Shown here one piece after another: positions 34,495 through 43,923 of a stretch of DNA of 64,000 bases. Source of the DNA: Alphaproteobacteria bacterium. GTDB lineage: Bacteria > Pseudomonadota > Alphaproteobacteria > Caulobacterales > Aquidulcibacteraceae. The notes beneath the pieces are model-generated. The model worked only from the letters and a program-made list of their open reading frames with translations. It was not told where the DNA came from and searched no databases. The stretch lies in assembly GCA_016124655.1 (NCBI GenBank), contig WGNI01000003.1:62001-126000 (forward strand), read 5' to 3'. Every line of letters starts with the position of its first letter. Position 1 is the first letter of the stretch. The translations under genes and the position numbers were made by a program.

Positions 34495-35268
34495 TTACAA
34501 TGTCTGCCCATCATCCAGCACAAACAGCGATCCTGTCACCGCGCCCGCCTTGGGGCCGGCCAGAAATGCGATCATGTCATCAAGGTCTTCCGCGCGCATC
34601 AGGCGCCGTCGCGGAAACGCCTGGACCATTTTCTGCCCCGCCTCTTCAGCCAGGAAATCGCTGTTGAGCTCGGTTTCGATGTAGCCGGGCAGGATGGCGT
34701 TGACGCTGATGCCCTGCCGCGCCCAATCGCGCGCCAGACTTTTCGTCAGCATCGCGGTCGCCGCTTTCGAGCTGCAATACGCCACAAGGCCGAGCAGCGG
34801 CTTCACCGCGCCGATCGAGGCGATGTTGACGATACGCCCGAAGCCCTTCTCGCGGACGCCGGCGGCGAGCATGCGCCTGGCGGCCTCCCGCGCGCACAGA
34901 AACGGCCCGCGCGTGTTCACCGCGAACATGTAGTCCCAATCCGCCGCGGTCATCTCCAACGCCGAGGCCTGCACGTTCATCCCCGCATTGTTGATCAGGC
35001 TCGTGACGGTTCCAAAGGCCGCCTCGGCGGCGTCGAAGGCGGCAAGGATCGATCCCTCGTCCGTCACATCCATCGGCACGGCCAACGCCGTCCCTCCCGC
35101 AGCGGCGATGTCGCTCACCAGGCGCTCCAGCCGGTCCGTCCGGCGCGCGGCCGCCGCCACTTTCGCGCCCCGGGCCGCCAGCACCCGGGCGAAGCGGTCG
35201 CCGAGGCCGCTCGACGCGCCCGTCACCAGCGCGACCACGCCATCCAAGTCCTGATCCGCGCCTGCCAT
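34495..35268 (-). CDS. SDR family oxidoreductase
   Basis: A 257-residue classical SDR with [17 protein letters not shown], serine in NIASIGA and YCSSK active site. The tail [14 protein letters not shown] is typical of the 3-oxoacyl-ACP-reductase-like group. The start is the ATG at 35268, behind AAGGAAA; the frame continues 110 codons upstream antisense to the next gene, which is not protein. It is divergent from the PopA-like gene and upstream of the racemase on the same strand. Confidence 0.92.
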   Translation of the reverse strand: MAGADQDLDGVVALVTGASSGLGDRFARVLAARGAKVAAAARRTDRLERLVSDIAAAGGTALAVPMDVTDEGSILAAFDAAEAAFGTVTSLINNAGMNVQASALEMTAADWDYMFAVNTRGPFLCAREAARRMLAAGVREKGFGRIVNIASIGAVKPLLGLVAYCSSKAATAMLTKSLARDWARQGISVNAILPGYIETELNSDFLAEEAGQKMVQAFPRRRLMRAEDLDDMIAFLAGPKAGAVTGSLFVLDDGQTL

Positions 35269-35347
35269 GCGTGTTTCCTTAACGGGTTTCGGGCGCGATA
35301 GTCCCGCTCTGACTCGCCGGGTCAAGCGCAACGCAAGGGTCCGCATC

Positions 35348-36646
35348 GTGCGATTTGAAGTGCGTTCATCCGACGCGCGCGGCGCAAGCAGCCTGCAGGA
35401 AAGCCTCGCGGAAGCCGGCTTCGAGGCGGCCGCCCATATCGGGCTTGACGCCTGGTCCAACCCGCGTGGAACGGACGTGATCGTGACCGACGCCCGCGGC
35501 GGGCTCCGCGCCGCTGCGCTGGCCTGGACGACAACAGCGCCCCCCGTGCTTTTATCGCTCGCCGCCGCCGAAGCCGACGCCCCCCCGCCGCCCGGCAAAG
35601 ATCACACCCCAGGCGTCGATGGCTGGATCATGGCCGACGGCCCCTCGCAGCTGCGCGCGCGCCAGATCGAAGCGCACGTCCGCGCAGCCGTCGCTGCGGA
35701 CGAAGCGCGGCGGCGTCGGCGCACCGCCGATGCCCTGGGCGTCGCACGCCCAATCCCAGCCGCGCCGCGCCGCCTCAAGGCGCTCTTCATTGGCGCCGCC
35801 AATCCATTCTTCCTCGCATTGGAGCAGGCGCTGGGCGCCCACGGCGGCATCGTGTCGGCGGCGTTTTCTTCCTTCTCCGGGTTCGATCACCTGCATGACG
35901 AACAGTTTGATGCGGTTGTTCTGAACGGCGTATCTGATCCAGCAACCGCGGTTGCGCTGTGCGCAGCGTTGCGGCGCAACGCCAATCTGCACGCCATGCC
36001 CTCGCTGGTGCTGGCTGCGCATGGCGATGCGGCGACGCGCGCAGCCGCAGTTCAGCGCGGCGCGTCGGCGGTGGCGACAGACAAAACCCCCGATGCGACA
36101 GCAGTCGGCTGGCTGTTTGACGCGATCCGCCGTGAGCGCCGCCGCCGCGCTGCGGAAACCGAACTGCGCGATCTCCGCGACGGCATGGGCGACCCGCGCA
36201 CCGGACTGTTCCGCGCCGATGCGTTCAAGACGCACCTCGCCGCGTTGTTGCAGGACCATCAGGACGCCGGGCGTCCCGTGTCGATCGCCGCGTTGCGGCT
36301 GTGTCTGGCGCCGGGCGCATCCTCCGCGCCGCGCGACGCCTGGTTGCGCGCGTTCGAAGAAATCGCCTCACTCTCGGTGCGTCTGGTGCGCGACGCCGAT
36401 TGCGGCGCAACCTTTGGCGACGATGCGCTTGTCTTCGCGCTACCCGCCACCTCCCATGCAGGGGCGCGCCGCACCGCGGAACGCATCGCCGCGGTCTGCG
36501 AATGCTCGGCCTTTGCCGCCGGCGACGGCGATGTCGGCCCGCTCGTGTTTGAGCAAAGCGTGATCGAGGCCCATCCCGGCGAAGGCGCCGCGGCTTGCCT
36601 CGGCCGCGTCTGTGCGCCATTTGAGCCCATGAGGGCCCGCGCATGA
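35348..36646 (+). CDS. PopA/PleD-like response regulator with degenerate GGDEF domain
   Basis: A protein of about 432 residues laid out as receiver, receiver, GGDEF. The first receiver-like domain keeps an aspartate at the end of strand 3 (DVIVTDARGG). In the second the position is asparagine (FDAVVLNGVSD). The GGDEF domain begins at DPRTGLFRADAF. Its catalytic loop has decayed to GDDAL (about 357-361), yet the inhibitory c-di-GMP motif RxxD is kept as RDAD (348-351), seven positions before the loop as in real cyclases. This is the pattern of PopA, the Caulobacter c-di-GMP receptor that promotes CtrA degradation. The start is taken as GTG at 35348 with AAGGG upstream; an ATG at 35267 lies inside the divergent gene's start codon. 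Confidence 0.8.
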   Translation: MRFEVRSSDARGASSLQESLAEAGFEAAAHIGLDAWSNPRGTDVIVTDARGGLRAAALAWTTTAPPVLLSLAAAEADAPPPPGKDHTPGVDGWIMADGPSQLRARQIEAHVRAAVAADEARRRRRTADALGVARPIPAAPRRLKALFIGAANPFFLALEQALGAHGGIVSAAFSSFSGFDHLHDEQFDAVVLNGVSDPATAVALCAALRRNANLHAMPSLVLAAHGDAATRAAAVQRGASAVATDKTPDATAVGWLFDAIRRERRRRAAETELRDLRDGMGDPRTGLFRADAFKTHLAALLQDHQDAGRPVSIAALRLCLAPGASSAPRDAWLRAFEEIASLSVRLVRDADCGATFGDDALVFALPATSHAGARRTAERIAAVCECSAFAAGDGDVGPLVFEQSVIEAHPGEGAAACLGRVCAPFEPMRARA

Positions 36647-37293
36647 GCGATGACCGCACGCCGATCCACATCGATTTCTTCGCCGACGTGATCTGTCCGT
36701 GGTGTTATGTCGGCTGGGAAGCGGTGAAGCGCGCCGTCGAACAGCGCCCCCACCTCGCAGCCACGCTGGCGTGGCGCACGTTTGCGCTCAATCCGGATTC
36801 CCCGAAAGAAGGCGTCGATCGCCAAGCCTACTACGCACAACGCGCCGCTGCTGATCCAGATCGCGCGAAAGCCACGCGCGAGGCGTTGATTGCCGCCGCC
36901 GAAGCCGCCGGCGCGCCGATGGATCTCAACGCCGCCGCCATCCTTCCCAACACGATCGACGCCCACCGCGTGATCCATTGGGCGGCAGGCCAGGGCCGCG
37001 CGGAATCCATGATCGATGCGTTGTTTGCCGCTTATTTCGTGCGCGGTGAAAACATCGGCGATGCGCGCGTGCTCGCCGCGTTGGCGGGCGGCGTGGGCCT
37101 GGACGGCGCGCTGATCGCAGAGCTTCTGGCGAGCGACGCCGACGTCGAAACCATGCTGCACTTCCACATGGCCGCCCATCGCCTCGGCGTGTCCGGCGTG
37201 CCGGTTGCGATCTTCCAGCGCAAGACCATGGCGATGGGCGCGGAAACGCCGGAGCGCTACGGCAAGGCGATTGACGCAGCGCTCGCAGCCTAA
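36643..37293 (+). CDS. DsbA-family oxidoreductase, FrnE-like
   Basis: A 216-residue DsbA-fold protein with the redox motif CPWC in FFADVICPWCYVGW, a helical insertion, and the cis-proline segment SGVPVAIF. This matches the FrnE/2-hydroxychromene-2-carboxylate isomerase-like branch. It has no signal peptide, so it is a cytoplasmic thiol oxidoreductase or isomerase. Its ATG overlaps the PopA-like stop (ATGA), so the two are translationally coupled. It converges on the DUF4345 gene with one base between stop codons. Confidence 0.92.
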   Translation: MSDDRTPIHIDFFADVICPWCYVGWEAVKRAVEQRPHLAATLAWRTFALNPDSPKEGVDRQAYYAQRAAADPDRAKATREALIAAAEAAGAPMDLNAAAILPNTIDAHRVIHWAAGQGRAESMIDALFAAYFVRGENIGDARVLAALAGGVGLDGALIAELLASDADVETMLHFHMAAHRLGVSGVPVAIFQRKTMAMGAETPERYGKAIDAALAA

Positions 37294-37294
37294 C

Positions 37295-37762
37295 TCAGCG
37301 CGCGGCGGCCGTCGTCGCCTGCAGGTCGACGGGCGCCCGCGCCGCGTCTAACCGCCAAACGCCAAGCGCCAAAAGCGGCACAAGCGCCAATTCTGCGATC
37401 AATGGCGCAACGAGGCCGCGTTCAATCATCTCCGACAATCCCATGCCGGAAAACCGCGCCAACCCGCCGACGAACGTGATCGCGCCGACCGCATAAATCA
37501 CGGGACGAAACGCGCGTAGCCAGATCGCGCCGCCCGCCAACGCCAGCGCAACGCCCAGCCACACGCCGCCCAGGAAGCGCACGTGACTGTCGCGCGCCGC
37601 GAAGGCGTCGGCGTCTGCGATCTGGAAGAAATCCTGCGGTCCCTGAAGACCGAACGTGGCGACGCCGCCGAGCGCGTTGTCGAGCCCGGTATAGGCGACA
37701 AGGACGCTGGCGATGGCCAGCAGGGCGCGCACGGCGGTTTCGGCATGTGAACGGTGTGACAT
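37295..37762 (-). CDS. DUF4345 membrane protein
   Basis: A 155-residue, four-helix inner membrane protein of the DUF4345 type (LDNALGGVATFG, RFLGGVWLGVALAL, ARFSGMGLSEMI). Function unknown. It is divergently transcribed from the LysR gene across a short gap with an inverted repeat, so it is a likely target of that regulator. Confidence 0.82.
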   Translation of the reverse strand: MSHRSHAETAVRALLAIASVLVAYTGLDNALGGVATFGLQGPQDFFQIADADAFAARDSHVRFLGGVWLGVALALAGGAIWLRAFRPVIYAVGAITFVGGLARFSGMGLSEMIERGLVAPLIAELALVPLLALGVWRLDAARAPVDLQATTAAAR

Positions 37763-37829
37763 CGCGGCCTCCCAAGGTTTCGCGCGCGCACCTTCGGCCG
37801 GAGCGGTGTTTCGAAAAACGGGAATACCG

Positions 37830-37859
37830 TTGAATGATTATGCACTTTAGGTGTATAAT
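37830..37859 (+). promoter_or_regulatory. LysR promoter and operator-like inverted repeat
   Basis: TTGAAT at 37830-37835 and TATAAT at 37854-37859 form a good sigma-70-type promoter with an 18-base spacer. The inverted repeat ATTATGCAC / GTGTATAAT (37837-37859, one mismatch, 5-base centre) covers the -10 and has the T-N-A shape of LysR sites. The -10 ends only five bases before the lysR ATG, so transcription would begin at or beside the A of ATG. Confidence 0.7.
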
Positions 37860-37864
37860 CTGAA

Positions 37865-38749
37865 ATGGACCAATTGACGGCCCTGCGCGTGTTTCGACGC
37901 GTCGCCGAATTGGGCGGCTTCGCCGCCGCCGCGCGCGATCTCGATCTCTCCAATGCTGCGGTCAGCAAGAATGTCCGCGAACTGGAAGAGGCGCTGGGCG
38001 CCCGCCTCATCAACCGCACCACGCGGCGCATGCACCTCACCGAAGCCGGCGCCGCCTATTTGGCGAAGACTCGCGCAATCCTCGATCAGCTCAGCGAAGC
38101 CGACGCCGCTGTCGCCGACGCCGGCGCCGCGCCGCGCGGGCTGTTGCGCGTGGCCGCGCCCATGTCGGTCGGGATCGCGCATGTCGCGCCGGCTGCAGCG
38201 GCGTTTCTTCAGGCGTATCCCGACGTGCGCCTCGAACTCAGCTTCGACGATCGCGCGATTGATATCGTCGAGGGCGGCTTCGACGTGGCGATCCGCGGCG
38301 CAGCGCGGCTGAAGGATTCAAGCTTGATCGCCCGCAGGGTCGGCGGTCTCGACCGTGTGGTCTGCGCCGCGCCCGCCTATGTCAAACGCCGCCCGCAGCC
38401 CAAGACGCCCGCGGATTTGTCCGCACACGATTGCCTGATCTACACGCTCTCCAGCGCGCCGCGCCGCTGGACGTTCACGCGCAAAGGAAAAGGCCAATCG
38501 GCAAACGTCGCGGGTCCGTTGAGCGTCAACAACAGCCTCGCGCTCGCCGCGGCCGCACGAGCAGGTCTTGGCGTTGCGCTCGTTCCACACTTCGCAGCCG
38601 AAGGCGATCTCGCGTCGGGCGCGCTTGTTAGGCTGCTGCCGGATTGGGCGTGCGAACCCGCAGCGCTTTACGCGCTTACCCCACGCCACCGCCAGGCGGA
38701 AGCGAAAGTGCGGCTCTTCATCGACCACATGGCGAAAGCGCTGCGCTGA
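37865..38749 (+). CDS. LysR family transcriptional regulator
   Basis: A 294-residue LysR regulator. The N-terminal winged helix (MDQLTALRVFRRVAELGGFAAAARDLDLSNAAVSKNV...) leads to the LINRTTRRMHLTEAG wing and then a periplasmic-binding-type effector domain. It belongs to the subgroup with TTRRMHLTEAG that often controls a divergent oxidoreductase or membrane gene. Autoregulation and control of the DUF4345 gene are suggested by the shared promoter region. No ribosome site precedes the ATG, which fits a leaderless mRNA. Confidence 0.94.
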   Translation: MDQLTALRVFRRVAELGGFAAAARDLDLSNAAVSKNVRELEEALGARLINRTTRRMHLTEAGAAYLAKTRAILDQLSEADAAVADAGAAPRGLLRVAAPMSVGIAHVAPAAAAFLQAYPDVRLELSFDDRAIDIVEGGFDVAIRGAARLKDSSLIARRVGGLDRVVCAAPAYVKRRPQPKTPADLSAHDCLIYTLSSAPRRWTFTRKGKGQSANVAGPLSVNNSLALAAAARAGLGVALVPHFAAEGDLASGALVRLLPDWACEPAALYALTPRHRQAEAKVRLFIDHMAKALR

Positions 38750-38758
38750 ATTGCCCAC

Positions 38759-40138
38759 TCACCCCGCGGCGGCTTGCGGCGCCTTGATCCGCGCGCCGCG
38801 CAAAGCTTCCGCGATCAGAAACGCCAGATCGAGCGCCTGCGCGCCGTTCAGCCGCGGATCGCAATGCGTGTGATAGCGGTCGGAGAGGTCCTCCACTGTC
38901 ACTTCGCGCGCGCCGCCCAGGCATTCGGTGACGTTCTGACCGGTCATTTCCACATGCACGCCGCCAGGATAGGCGCCTTCGCTGGGCAGAACGTCCATGA
39001 ACGCGCGCACTTCGGCGAGAATGTTGTCGAATGGCCGGGTCTTGTAACCCGAAGCCGTCGTCAGCGTGTTGCCGTGCATGGGATCGCACGACCACACGAC
39101 CTGGCGGCCTTCCCGCACCACCGCACGCACGAGTTTCGGCAACCCCGCCGCCGCCTTGTCATGGCCGAAACGGGTGATGAGCGTCAGCCTGCCCGGCTCG
39201 TTCTCAGGATTGAGCGCATCGATCAGACGCAAAAGATCATCAGCCTCCAGCGACGGCCCGCACTTCATGCCGATCGGATTCTTCACGCCGCGCGCAAATT
39301 CCACATGCGCCCCGTCAAGCTGGCGCGTGCGATCGCCGATCCACAGAAAATGCGCCGACGTGTCGTACCAATCGCCCGTGGTGGAATCCACGCGCGTCAT
39401 CGCCTCTTCGAAGCCCAGGAGCAATGCTTCATGGGATGTGTAAACATCGACCTGGCGCATCTGCGGCGTTGAGTCCGGCGTGATGCCGCACGCGGCCATG
39501 AAGTCGAGCGTTTCGGAAATGCGGTCCGCCATTTCGCGATAGCGCTTGCCTTGCGGGCTGTCGGCGACGAAGCCCAACGTCCAGCGATGCACATTGTGCA
39601 GATCGGCGTACCCGCCATTGGCGAAGGCGCGGATCAGATTCAGCGTTGCCGCCGACTGCGCATACGCCTGCAACAGCCGCTTGGGATCGGGAACGCGCGC
39701 TTCACCGGTGAAGTCCATGCCGTTGATGTTGTCGCCGCGATAGGACGGCAGCGTCACTGCGCCCTGTGTCTCCGTGACCGACGAGCGCGGCTTGCCGAAC
39801 TGGCCGGCGATCCTTCCGACCTTCACCACCGGCTTGCCGCCGGCGAAGGTCATCACCACCGCCATCTGCATCAGCGCGCGGAAGGTGTCGCGGATATTGT
39901 CGGGGTGGAACTCCTTGAAGCTCTCCGCGCAGTCCCCGCCCTGCAACAGGAACGCCTTCCCGGCCGCCACATCGGCCAGCCGCGCCTTGAGATTGCGGGC
40001 CTCGCCGGCGAACACGAGCGGGGGATACGAGCGCAGCGTGCGCTCGACCTCGGCCAACGCCTCAACGTCCGGATAATCGGTCGGGATGTGCTTGGCCGGC
40101 TTGGCGCGCCAGCCCGCGGGGGTCCATTTTTCACGCAT
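38759..40138 (-). CDS. Class II 3-deoxy-7-phosphoheptulonate (DAHP) synthase
   Basis: A 459-residue plant-type (class II) DAHP synthase, the first enzyme of the shikimate pathway, condensing phosphoenolpyruvate with erythrose 4-phosphate. It shows [62 protein letters not shown] and [18 protein letters not shown], which form the metal and PEP sites. Length is normal. The start is the ATG giving MREKWTP; the longer frame overlaps the divergent dioxygenase gene. It converges on lysR with nine bases between stops. Confidence 0.97.
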   Translation of the reverse strand: MREKWTPAGWRAKPAKHIPTDYPDVEALAEVERTLRSYPPLVFAGEARNLKARLADVAAGKAFLLQGGDCAESFKEFHPDNIRDTFRALMQMAVVMTFAGGKPVVKVGRIAGQFGKPRSSVTETQGAVTLPSYRGDNINGMDFTGEARVPDPKRLLQAYAQSAATLNLIRAFANGGYADLHNVHRWTLGFVADSPQGKRYREMADRISETLDFMAACGITPDSTPQMRQVDVYTSHEALLLGFEEAMTRVDSTTGDWYDTSAHFLWIGDRTRQLDGAHVEFARGVKNPIGMKCGPSLEADDLLRLIDALNPENEPGRLTLITRFGHDKAAAGLPKLVRAVVREGRQVVWSCDPMHGNTLTTASGYKTRPFDNILAEVRAFMDVLPSEGAYPGGVHVEMTGQNVTECLGGAREVTVEDLSDRYHTHCDPRLNGAQALDLAFLIAEALRGARIKAPQAAAG

Positions 40139-40244
40139 CGTCACTGTTTCTAACCCGAACCCCGCCCTCTGGGGACAGGTCTTTCGTCGCAAGCGGCACG
40201 CACCAAGCGCTGGCGGCCGGCCGCTTCTTGCGCAAAATGGGGGC

Positions 40245-41087
40245 ATGCGCCTCGACATTCACCCCTCAGATGGCCCTTTCGGCGCACGCGCGCGCGGCGT
40301 CGATCTCTCCGGCCCCTTGAGCGACAGCCTCGTCGACGACATCCGCGAGGCCTGGCTCGCCCACAAGGTGCTGGCCTTTCCCGACCAACGCCTGACGCTC
40401 GAGGATTTGGAGCGGTTTTGCGCCCGGCTCGGCCCCTTTTCTGAAGACCCCTTCATCGCCCCGCTGCCGGACCACCCGCATGTCATTGAAGTGAAGCGCG
40501 AAGCGGAGGAGACGAGCCCGATCTTTGCCGAAACCTGGCACTCCGACTGGAGCTTCCTGCCCACGCCGCCGGCCGGCACCGCCCTTTATGGCGTGGAGAT
40601 CCCGCCCGTCGGCGGGGACACCCTGTTCGCTGACCAGCATGCAGCCTACGCCGCCTTGCCTGACGCGATGAAGCGCCGGATCGACGGCCTTTTGGGCGTG
40701 CACTCCGCCGCGCGCGGCTATGCGCGGAACGGCATGTACGGAGACAAGGATGTCGGCCGCTCCATGGACATCCGCCCATCGGATGATGCGTTGAAAACTC
40801 AAACCCATCCGGTCGTGCGCGCCCATCGCGAGACCGGGGCCCCGGCGCTTTTCGTCAATATGGGCTACACCCAGGCCATCGAAGGGATGGAGCAAGAAGA
40901 AGGCTGGGCGCTGCTCCTGGATCTGTTCCGGCATCAGCAGCAACCGCAATTCGTCTACCGCCACGCCTGGTCGCCAGGCATGCTCACCCTGTGGGACAAT
41001 CGCTGGCTCACACATTGCGCGACGGGCGGCTATCAGGGCCATCGCCGTCTGCTGTGGCGCATGACCATCGGCGAGCAGCCCTCGTAA
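40245..41087 (+). CDS. TauD/TfdA-family 2-oxoglutarate dioxygenase
   Basis: A 280-residue Fe(II)/2-oxoglutarate-dependent dioxygenase. The iron facial triad is recognisable as HxD in TWHSDWSF (His99, Asp101) and the distal His in the C-terminal [18 protein letters not shown] segment, which also carries the 2-oxoglutarate-binding arginine. It is related to taurine, 2,4-D and alpha-ketoglutarate-dependent sulfonate/ester dioxygenases; the substrate is unknown. GGGGGC precedes the ATG. It is divergent from DAHP synthase. Confidence 0.92.
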   Translation: MRLDIHPSDGPFGARARGVDLSGPLSDSLVDDIREAWLAHKVLAFPDQRLTLEDLERFCARLGPFSEDPFIAPLPDHPHVIEVKREAEETSPIFAETWHSDWSFLPTPPAGTALYGVEIPPVGGDTLFADQHAAYAALPDAMKRRIDGLLGVHSAARGYARNGMYGDKDVGRSMDIRPSDDALKTQTHPVVRAHRETGAPALFVNMGYTQAIEGMEQEEGWALLLDLFRHQQQPQFVYRHAWSPGMLTLWDNRWLTHCATGGYQGHRRLLWRMTIGEQPS

Positions 41088-41131
41088 CGCCGCAAGCGCG
41101 CGCGCCGTACTGCGCAGCGAAAGGATGATCG

Positions 41132-41602
41132 ATGAAAGTGTCTGCCGCCGGTTTTGATCTCACGCCGCCAAGCGCAATCGAGCGCATGCGGCTTGAAGCG
41201 TCCTTGACGCAGGAAGAGCGGGACGTGCTGCTCCATCACGGCACCGAGGCGCCGTTCTGCGGCGGCCTGCTGAACGAGAAGCGCCCGGGCGTGTATTGCT
41301 GCCGCCTGTGCGGTCTGCCGCTGTTCCGCGCGATCACCAAATTCGAGAGCGGCACGGGCTGGCCGAGCTTCCACTCGCCGTTTGATCCTGAGCATGTGAT
41401 CGGCGTCGACGATCGCTCCTACGGCATGCGCCGCACCGAAACCCGCTGCGCGCGCTGCGACAGTCACCAAGGCCACGTTTTCCCCGACGGCCCGCGTCCA
41501 ACGGGCCTGCGCTACTGCATCAACTCTGTGTCGCTGCAGTTTGCGCCCGATGGCGAACCGCTTCCCGATCCGCTGGAGCGGGGAGACGCGCTGAAAGCCT
41601 AA
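41132..41602 (+). CDS. msrB: Peptide-methionine (R)-S-oxide reductase (cytosolic)
   Basis: A 156-residue MsrB. It has two zinc CxxC pairs (CRLC at 57-60, CARC at 106-109), GTGWPSF, and the catalytic cysteine in RYCIN (Cys129). It reduces methionine-R-sulfoxide in proteins with thioredoxin. There is no signal peptide, so it is cytoplasmic. A second, exported MsrB is encoded 1.7 kb downstream on the opposite strand. AAAGGATG precedes the ATG. Confidence 0.96.
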   Translation: MKVSAAGFDLTPPSAIERMRLEASLTQEERDVLLHHGTEAPFCGGLLNEKRPGVYCCRLCGLPLFRAITKFESGTGWPSFHSPFDPEHVIGVDDRSYGMRRTETRCARCDSHQGHVFPDGPRPTGLRYCINSVSLQFAPDGEPLPDPLERGDALKA

Positions 41603-41675
41603 GTGCGGCGCACGCGTTGAGGTGGGGCGGCGGGGCAGCCTATGCTGAAGCGCGCAGGCTTCAGGAGGACGCCCG

Positions 41676-42560
41676 ATGTGTGATGAACGCACGCTTGGAG
41701 AAGACGACGCGTATTTGAGCGGGACAGGCGCGCCGTCGCGCCGCGCCTTCAGCGCCATGTCGGCCGCAGCGCTCGCCGCCTGCGCAGCCGGTCCGTCCCC
41801 CGGCGCTGCGTCTGATGGCTCGCTGACGGAATCCGAAATCGTGATCGCCACGCCCGATGGCGAAGCCGACGCGCACTTCGTGCATCCCGCAGGCGGCGCA
41901 CACGCTGGCGTTTTGGTGTGGCCCGACATCGTCGGCTTGCGGCCTTCGTTCCGCGATCTGGGCCGGCGCCTCGCGCAATCGGGATATGCAGTGCTGACGG
42001 TGAATTCCTATTATCGCGTCGCGCGCAGCCCGATCCTGCAAAGCCGCGCGGAGTTCAACGACCCGCAGACCCGCGAGCGCCTGTTCTCCATGATGCGCGC
42101 GCTGACGCCGGACATTCAGACCACCGATGCGATGGCGTTTGTCGACTTCCTCGACGCCCAGGACGCCGTGGATTCGTCGAAGAAGATCGGAACCACTGGC
42201 TATTGCATGGGCGGGCCATACACGTTCCGCACCGCTGCAGCGCGCTCCGGACGCGTTGGCGCAGCGGCGTCGTTTCATGGCGCAAGCCTCGTCACCGATG
42301 CGCCCGACAGCCCGCATCTCGCGATCCCTCAATCGCAGGCGGCGTTCCTGGTCGCCATCGCGCAGAACGACGATGTCGCGCAGCCGGATGCAAAAACTAC
42401 GCTGCGCGGCGCCTTCGATGCAACATCTCGTAGCGCGGAAGTCGAAGTCTATCCCGCTCAGCACGGCTGGTGCACGCCCGATTCGCCGGTCTACGACGAA
42501 GCACAAGCCGAACGCGCTTGGAGCCGCCTGCTGGCGCTCTTCTCAACCGCGCTCGCTTAG
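41676..42560 (+). CDS. Dienelactone hydrolase family protein
   Basis: A 294-residue alpha/beta hydrolase of the dienelactone hydrolase family. The nucleophile elbow is GYCMGG with a cysteine nucleophile as in DLH, and the histidine is in QHGWC. An N-terminal RRAFSAMSAAALAACAAG stretch looks like a Tat/lipoprotein-type signal placed about 20 residues in. If real, the enzyme is exported. AGGAGG precedes the ATG. It converges on the methyltransferase gene with three bases between stops. Confidence 0.92.
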   Translation: MCDERTLGEDDAYLSGTGAPSRRAFSAMSAAALAACAAGPSPGAASDGSLTESEIVIATPDGEADAHFVHPAGGAHAGVLVWPDIVGLRPSFRDLGRRLAQSGYAVLTVNSYYRVARSPILQSRAEFNDPQTRERLFSMMRALTPDIQTTDAMAFVDFLDAQDAVDSSKKIGTTGYCMGGPYTFRTAAARSGRVGAAASFHGASLVTDAPDSPHLAIPQSQAAFLVAIAQNDDVAQPDAKTTLRGAFDATSRSAEVEVYPAQHGWCTPDSPVYDEAQAERAWSRLLALFSTALA

Positions 42561-42563
42561 CGT

Positions 42564-43265
42564 TCACGCTGTCTTTTGCGCGAAAATCCAGAAGCCGTGA
42601 TGGCCGCCATGGTCGGTGGGCTCCAAGTGCATTGGGCCGAACCCGGCTTCGACAAAAACGCGCAACACGTCGGAGAAATTATAGTCAAACATTTGGATAA
42701 GGCGCTCGGGACTATCCCCGCGCAGCCGCGCCAATCCGAGACTCAAGCTGCGGCGCATGCTCCCCAAGGGCGACAGCGTGTGTCGCGAGTCGCGCCACGC
42801 CGTCGCATGAATCGACGCAAGGCATCCCGGCGCAGCGCGGCTGAACGCGTCGCGCAAAACAGAAAGCCCGGCTTGCGGCGGTATGTGCTGCAACACGATA
42901 TAGCAATTGATCCAATCCAAGGGCCCGTGAGGCAGGACGCGGACATATTCGACGCCTTCGCCCGCATGCTTGCGTGCAAGCGCAAGCATTGTCTCGGAGA
43001 CATCGTAGCCATACACGGTTGCAGCGTGCGCCCGCATGGCGCGCGCCAACCGGCCGACGCCGCAGCCGATATCAAGCGCAACGCCTCCCATCGGAATGCG
43101 GCCCATCAAGGCGTTGAAGCGATCCACGACGCCCGCAATTTCACCTGCGCCGGAATCATAGAACTCTGCGATGCTCTCAGGCGTGAGTGCGCCGGACCGA
43201 AAGCGCGGATCGGTGAGCACGCCGTAGAACGCTTCCTGTGCTGCGATGCGCTCCCAATCGTGCAC
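42564..43265 (-). CDS. Class I SAM-dependent methyltransferase
   Basis: A protein of about 233 residues with a Rossmann methyltransferase core: ALDIGCGVGRLARAM (motif I), YGYDVSETMLALAR, and then INCYIVLQHIPPQAG (motif IV region). The C-terminal part is less conserved and the substrate is unknown. The start is uncertain: a GTG at 43265 (VHDWERIAAQEAF) avoids overlap with msrB; the frame stays open further upstream inside msrB. It may be cotranscribed with the exported msrB upstream. Confidence 0.82.
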   Translation of the reverse strand: MHDWERIAAQEAFYGVLTDPRFRSGALTPESIAEFYDSGAGEIAGVVDRFNALMGRIPMGGVALDIGCGVGRLARAMRAHAATVYGYDVSETMLALARKHAGEGVEYVRVLPHGPLDWINCYIVLQHIPPQAGLSVLRDAFSRAAPGCLASIHATAWRDSRHTLSPLGSMRRSLSLGLARLRGDSPERLIQMFDYNFSDVLRVFVEAGFGPMHLEPTDHGGHHGFWIFAQKTA

Positions 43266-43291
43266 GTGGACCCCGCTGTTTTGCGGGCGTC

Positions 43292-43807
43292 TTAGGCCGG
43301 AACGAACCGCAACGCCACGCCATTGTTGCAATAGCGCAGGCCCGTCGGGCGAGGCCCGTCGGGGAACACATGGCCCTGATGGCCCAGGCATCGCGCGCAA
43401 TGATATTCCGTGCGCGCCCCGAATAGGCTGCGATTGTCGACCTTGGTGGCGATCGTCTCGCGATTGGCGCGGAAGAAACTCGGCCAGCCGGTTCCGCTGT
43501 CGAATTTCCAGCGCGAGTCAAACAACGGAAGATCGCAGCCCGCGCAGTGAAACACGCCGCGACGATGCTCTGCGTTCAGCGCAGACGTGCCGGCGCGCTC
43601 CGTGCCTTCTTGGCGCAGCACGTCAAAGGCGGCTGGCGAAAGCCGCGCCCGCCACTGTTCGGCGGTGAGCCGGCGGAACGGGTCATTGGCGTACCGCGCC
43701 TCGTTCGCAGCGGATGGGATGGCGGGCTCCTGGCCGTCCGCAGCGCCGGAGCAGGCGGCCGCAGCGAGGCCGGCGGCGGAGAGAAGAAGCAGGCGTCTTG
43801 TCGTCAT
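43292..43807 (-). CDS. msrB: Peptide-methionine (R)-S-oxide reductase, exported lipoprotein
   Basis: A 171-residue MsrB with a signal peptide and lipobox (LLLLSAAGLAAAAC), so it is membrane-anchored in the periplasm. The zinc pairs CAGC and CARC, the GTGWPSF motif and the catalytic RYCNN (Cys160) are present. It repairs oxidised methionines in envelope proteins and must receive electrons across the membrane. It is distinct in sequence from the cytosolic MsrB nearby, so not a recent duplicate. It is divergent from the GH19 gene. Confidence 0.94.
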   Translation of the reverse strand: MTTRRLLLLSAAGLAAAACSGAADGQEPAIPSAANEARYANDPFRRLTAEQWRARLSPAAFDVLRQEGTERAGTSALNAEHRRGVFHCAGCDLPLFDSRWKFDSGTGWPSFFRANRETIATKVDNRSLFGARTEYHCARCLGHQGHVFPDGPRPTGLRYCNNGVALRFVPA

Positions 43808-43923
43808 GACACTGTGTACGCACGAACCGGCGGAATGGTCACACCGCGCGACAATGATTTCCAGCGCCTTGCCCCCCGCCCCCGGGAGCGTTAACGCCCG
43901 ATCAGGCCAGTGGAGGGCGCTCG

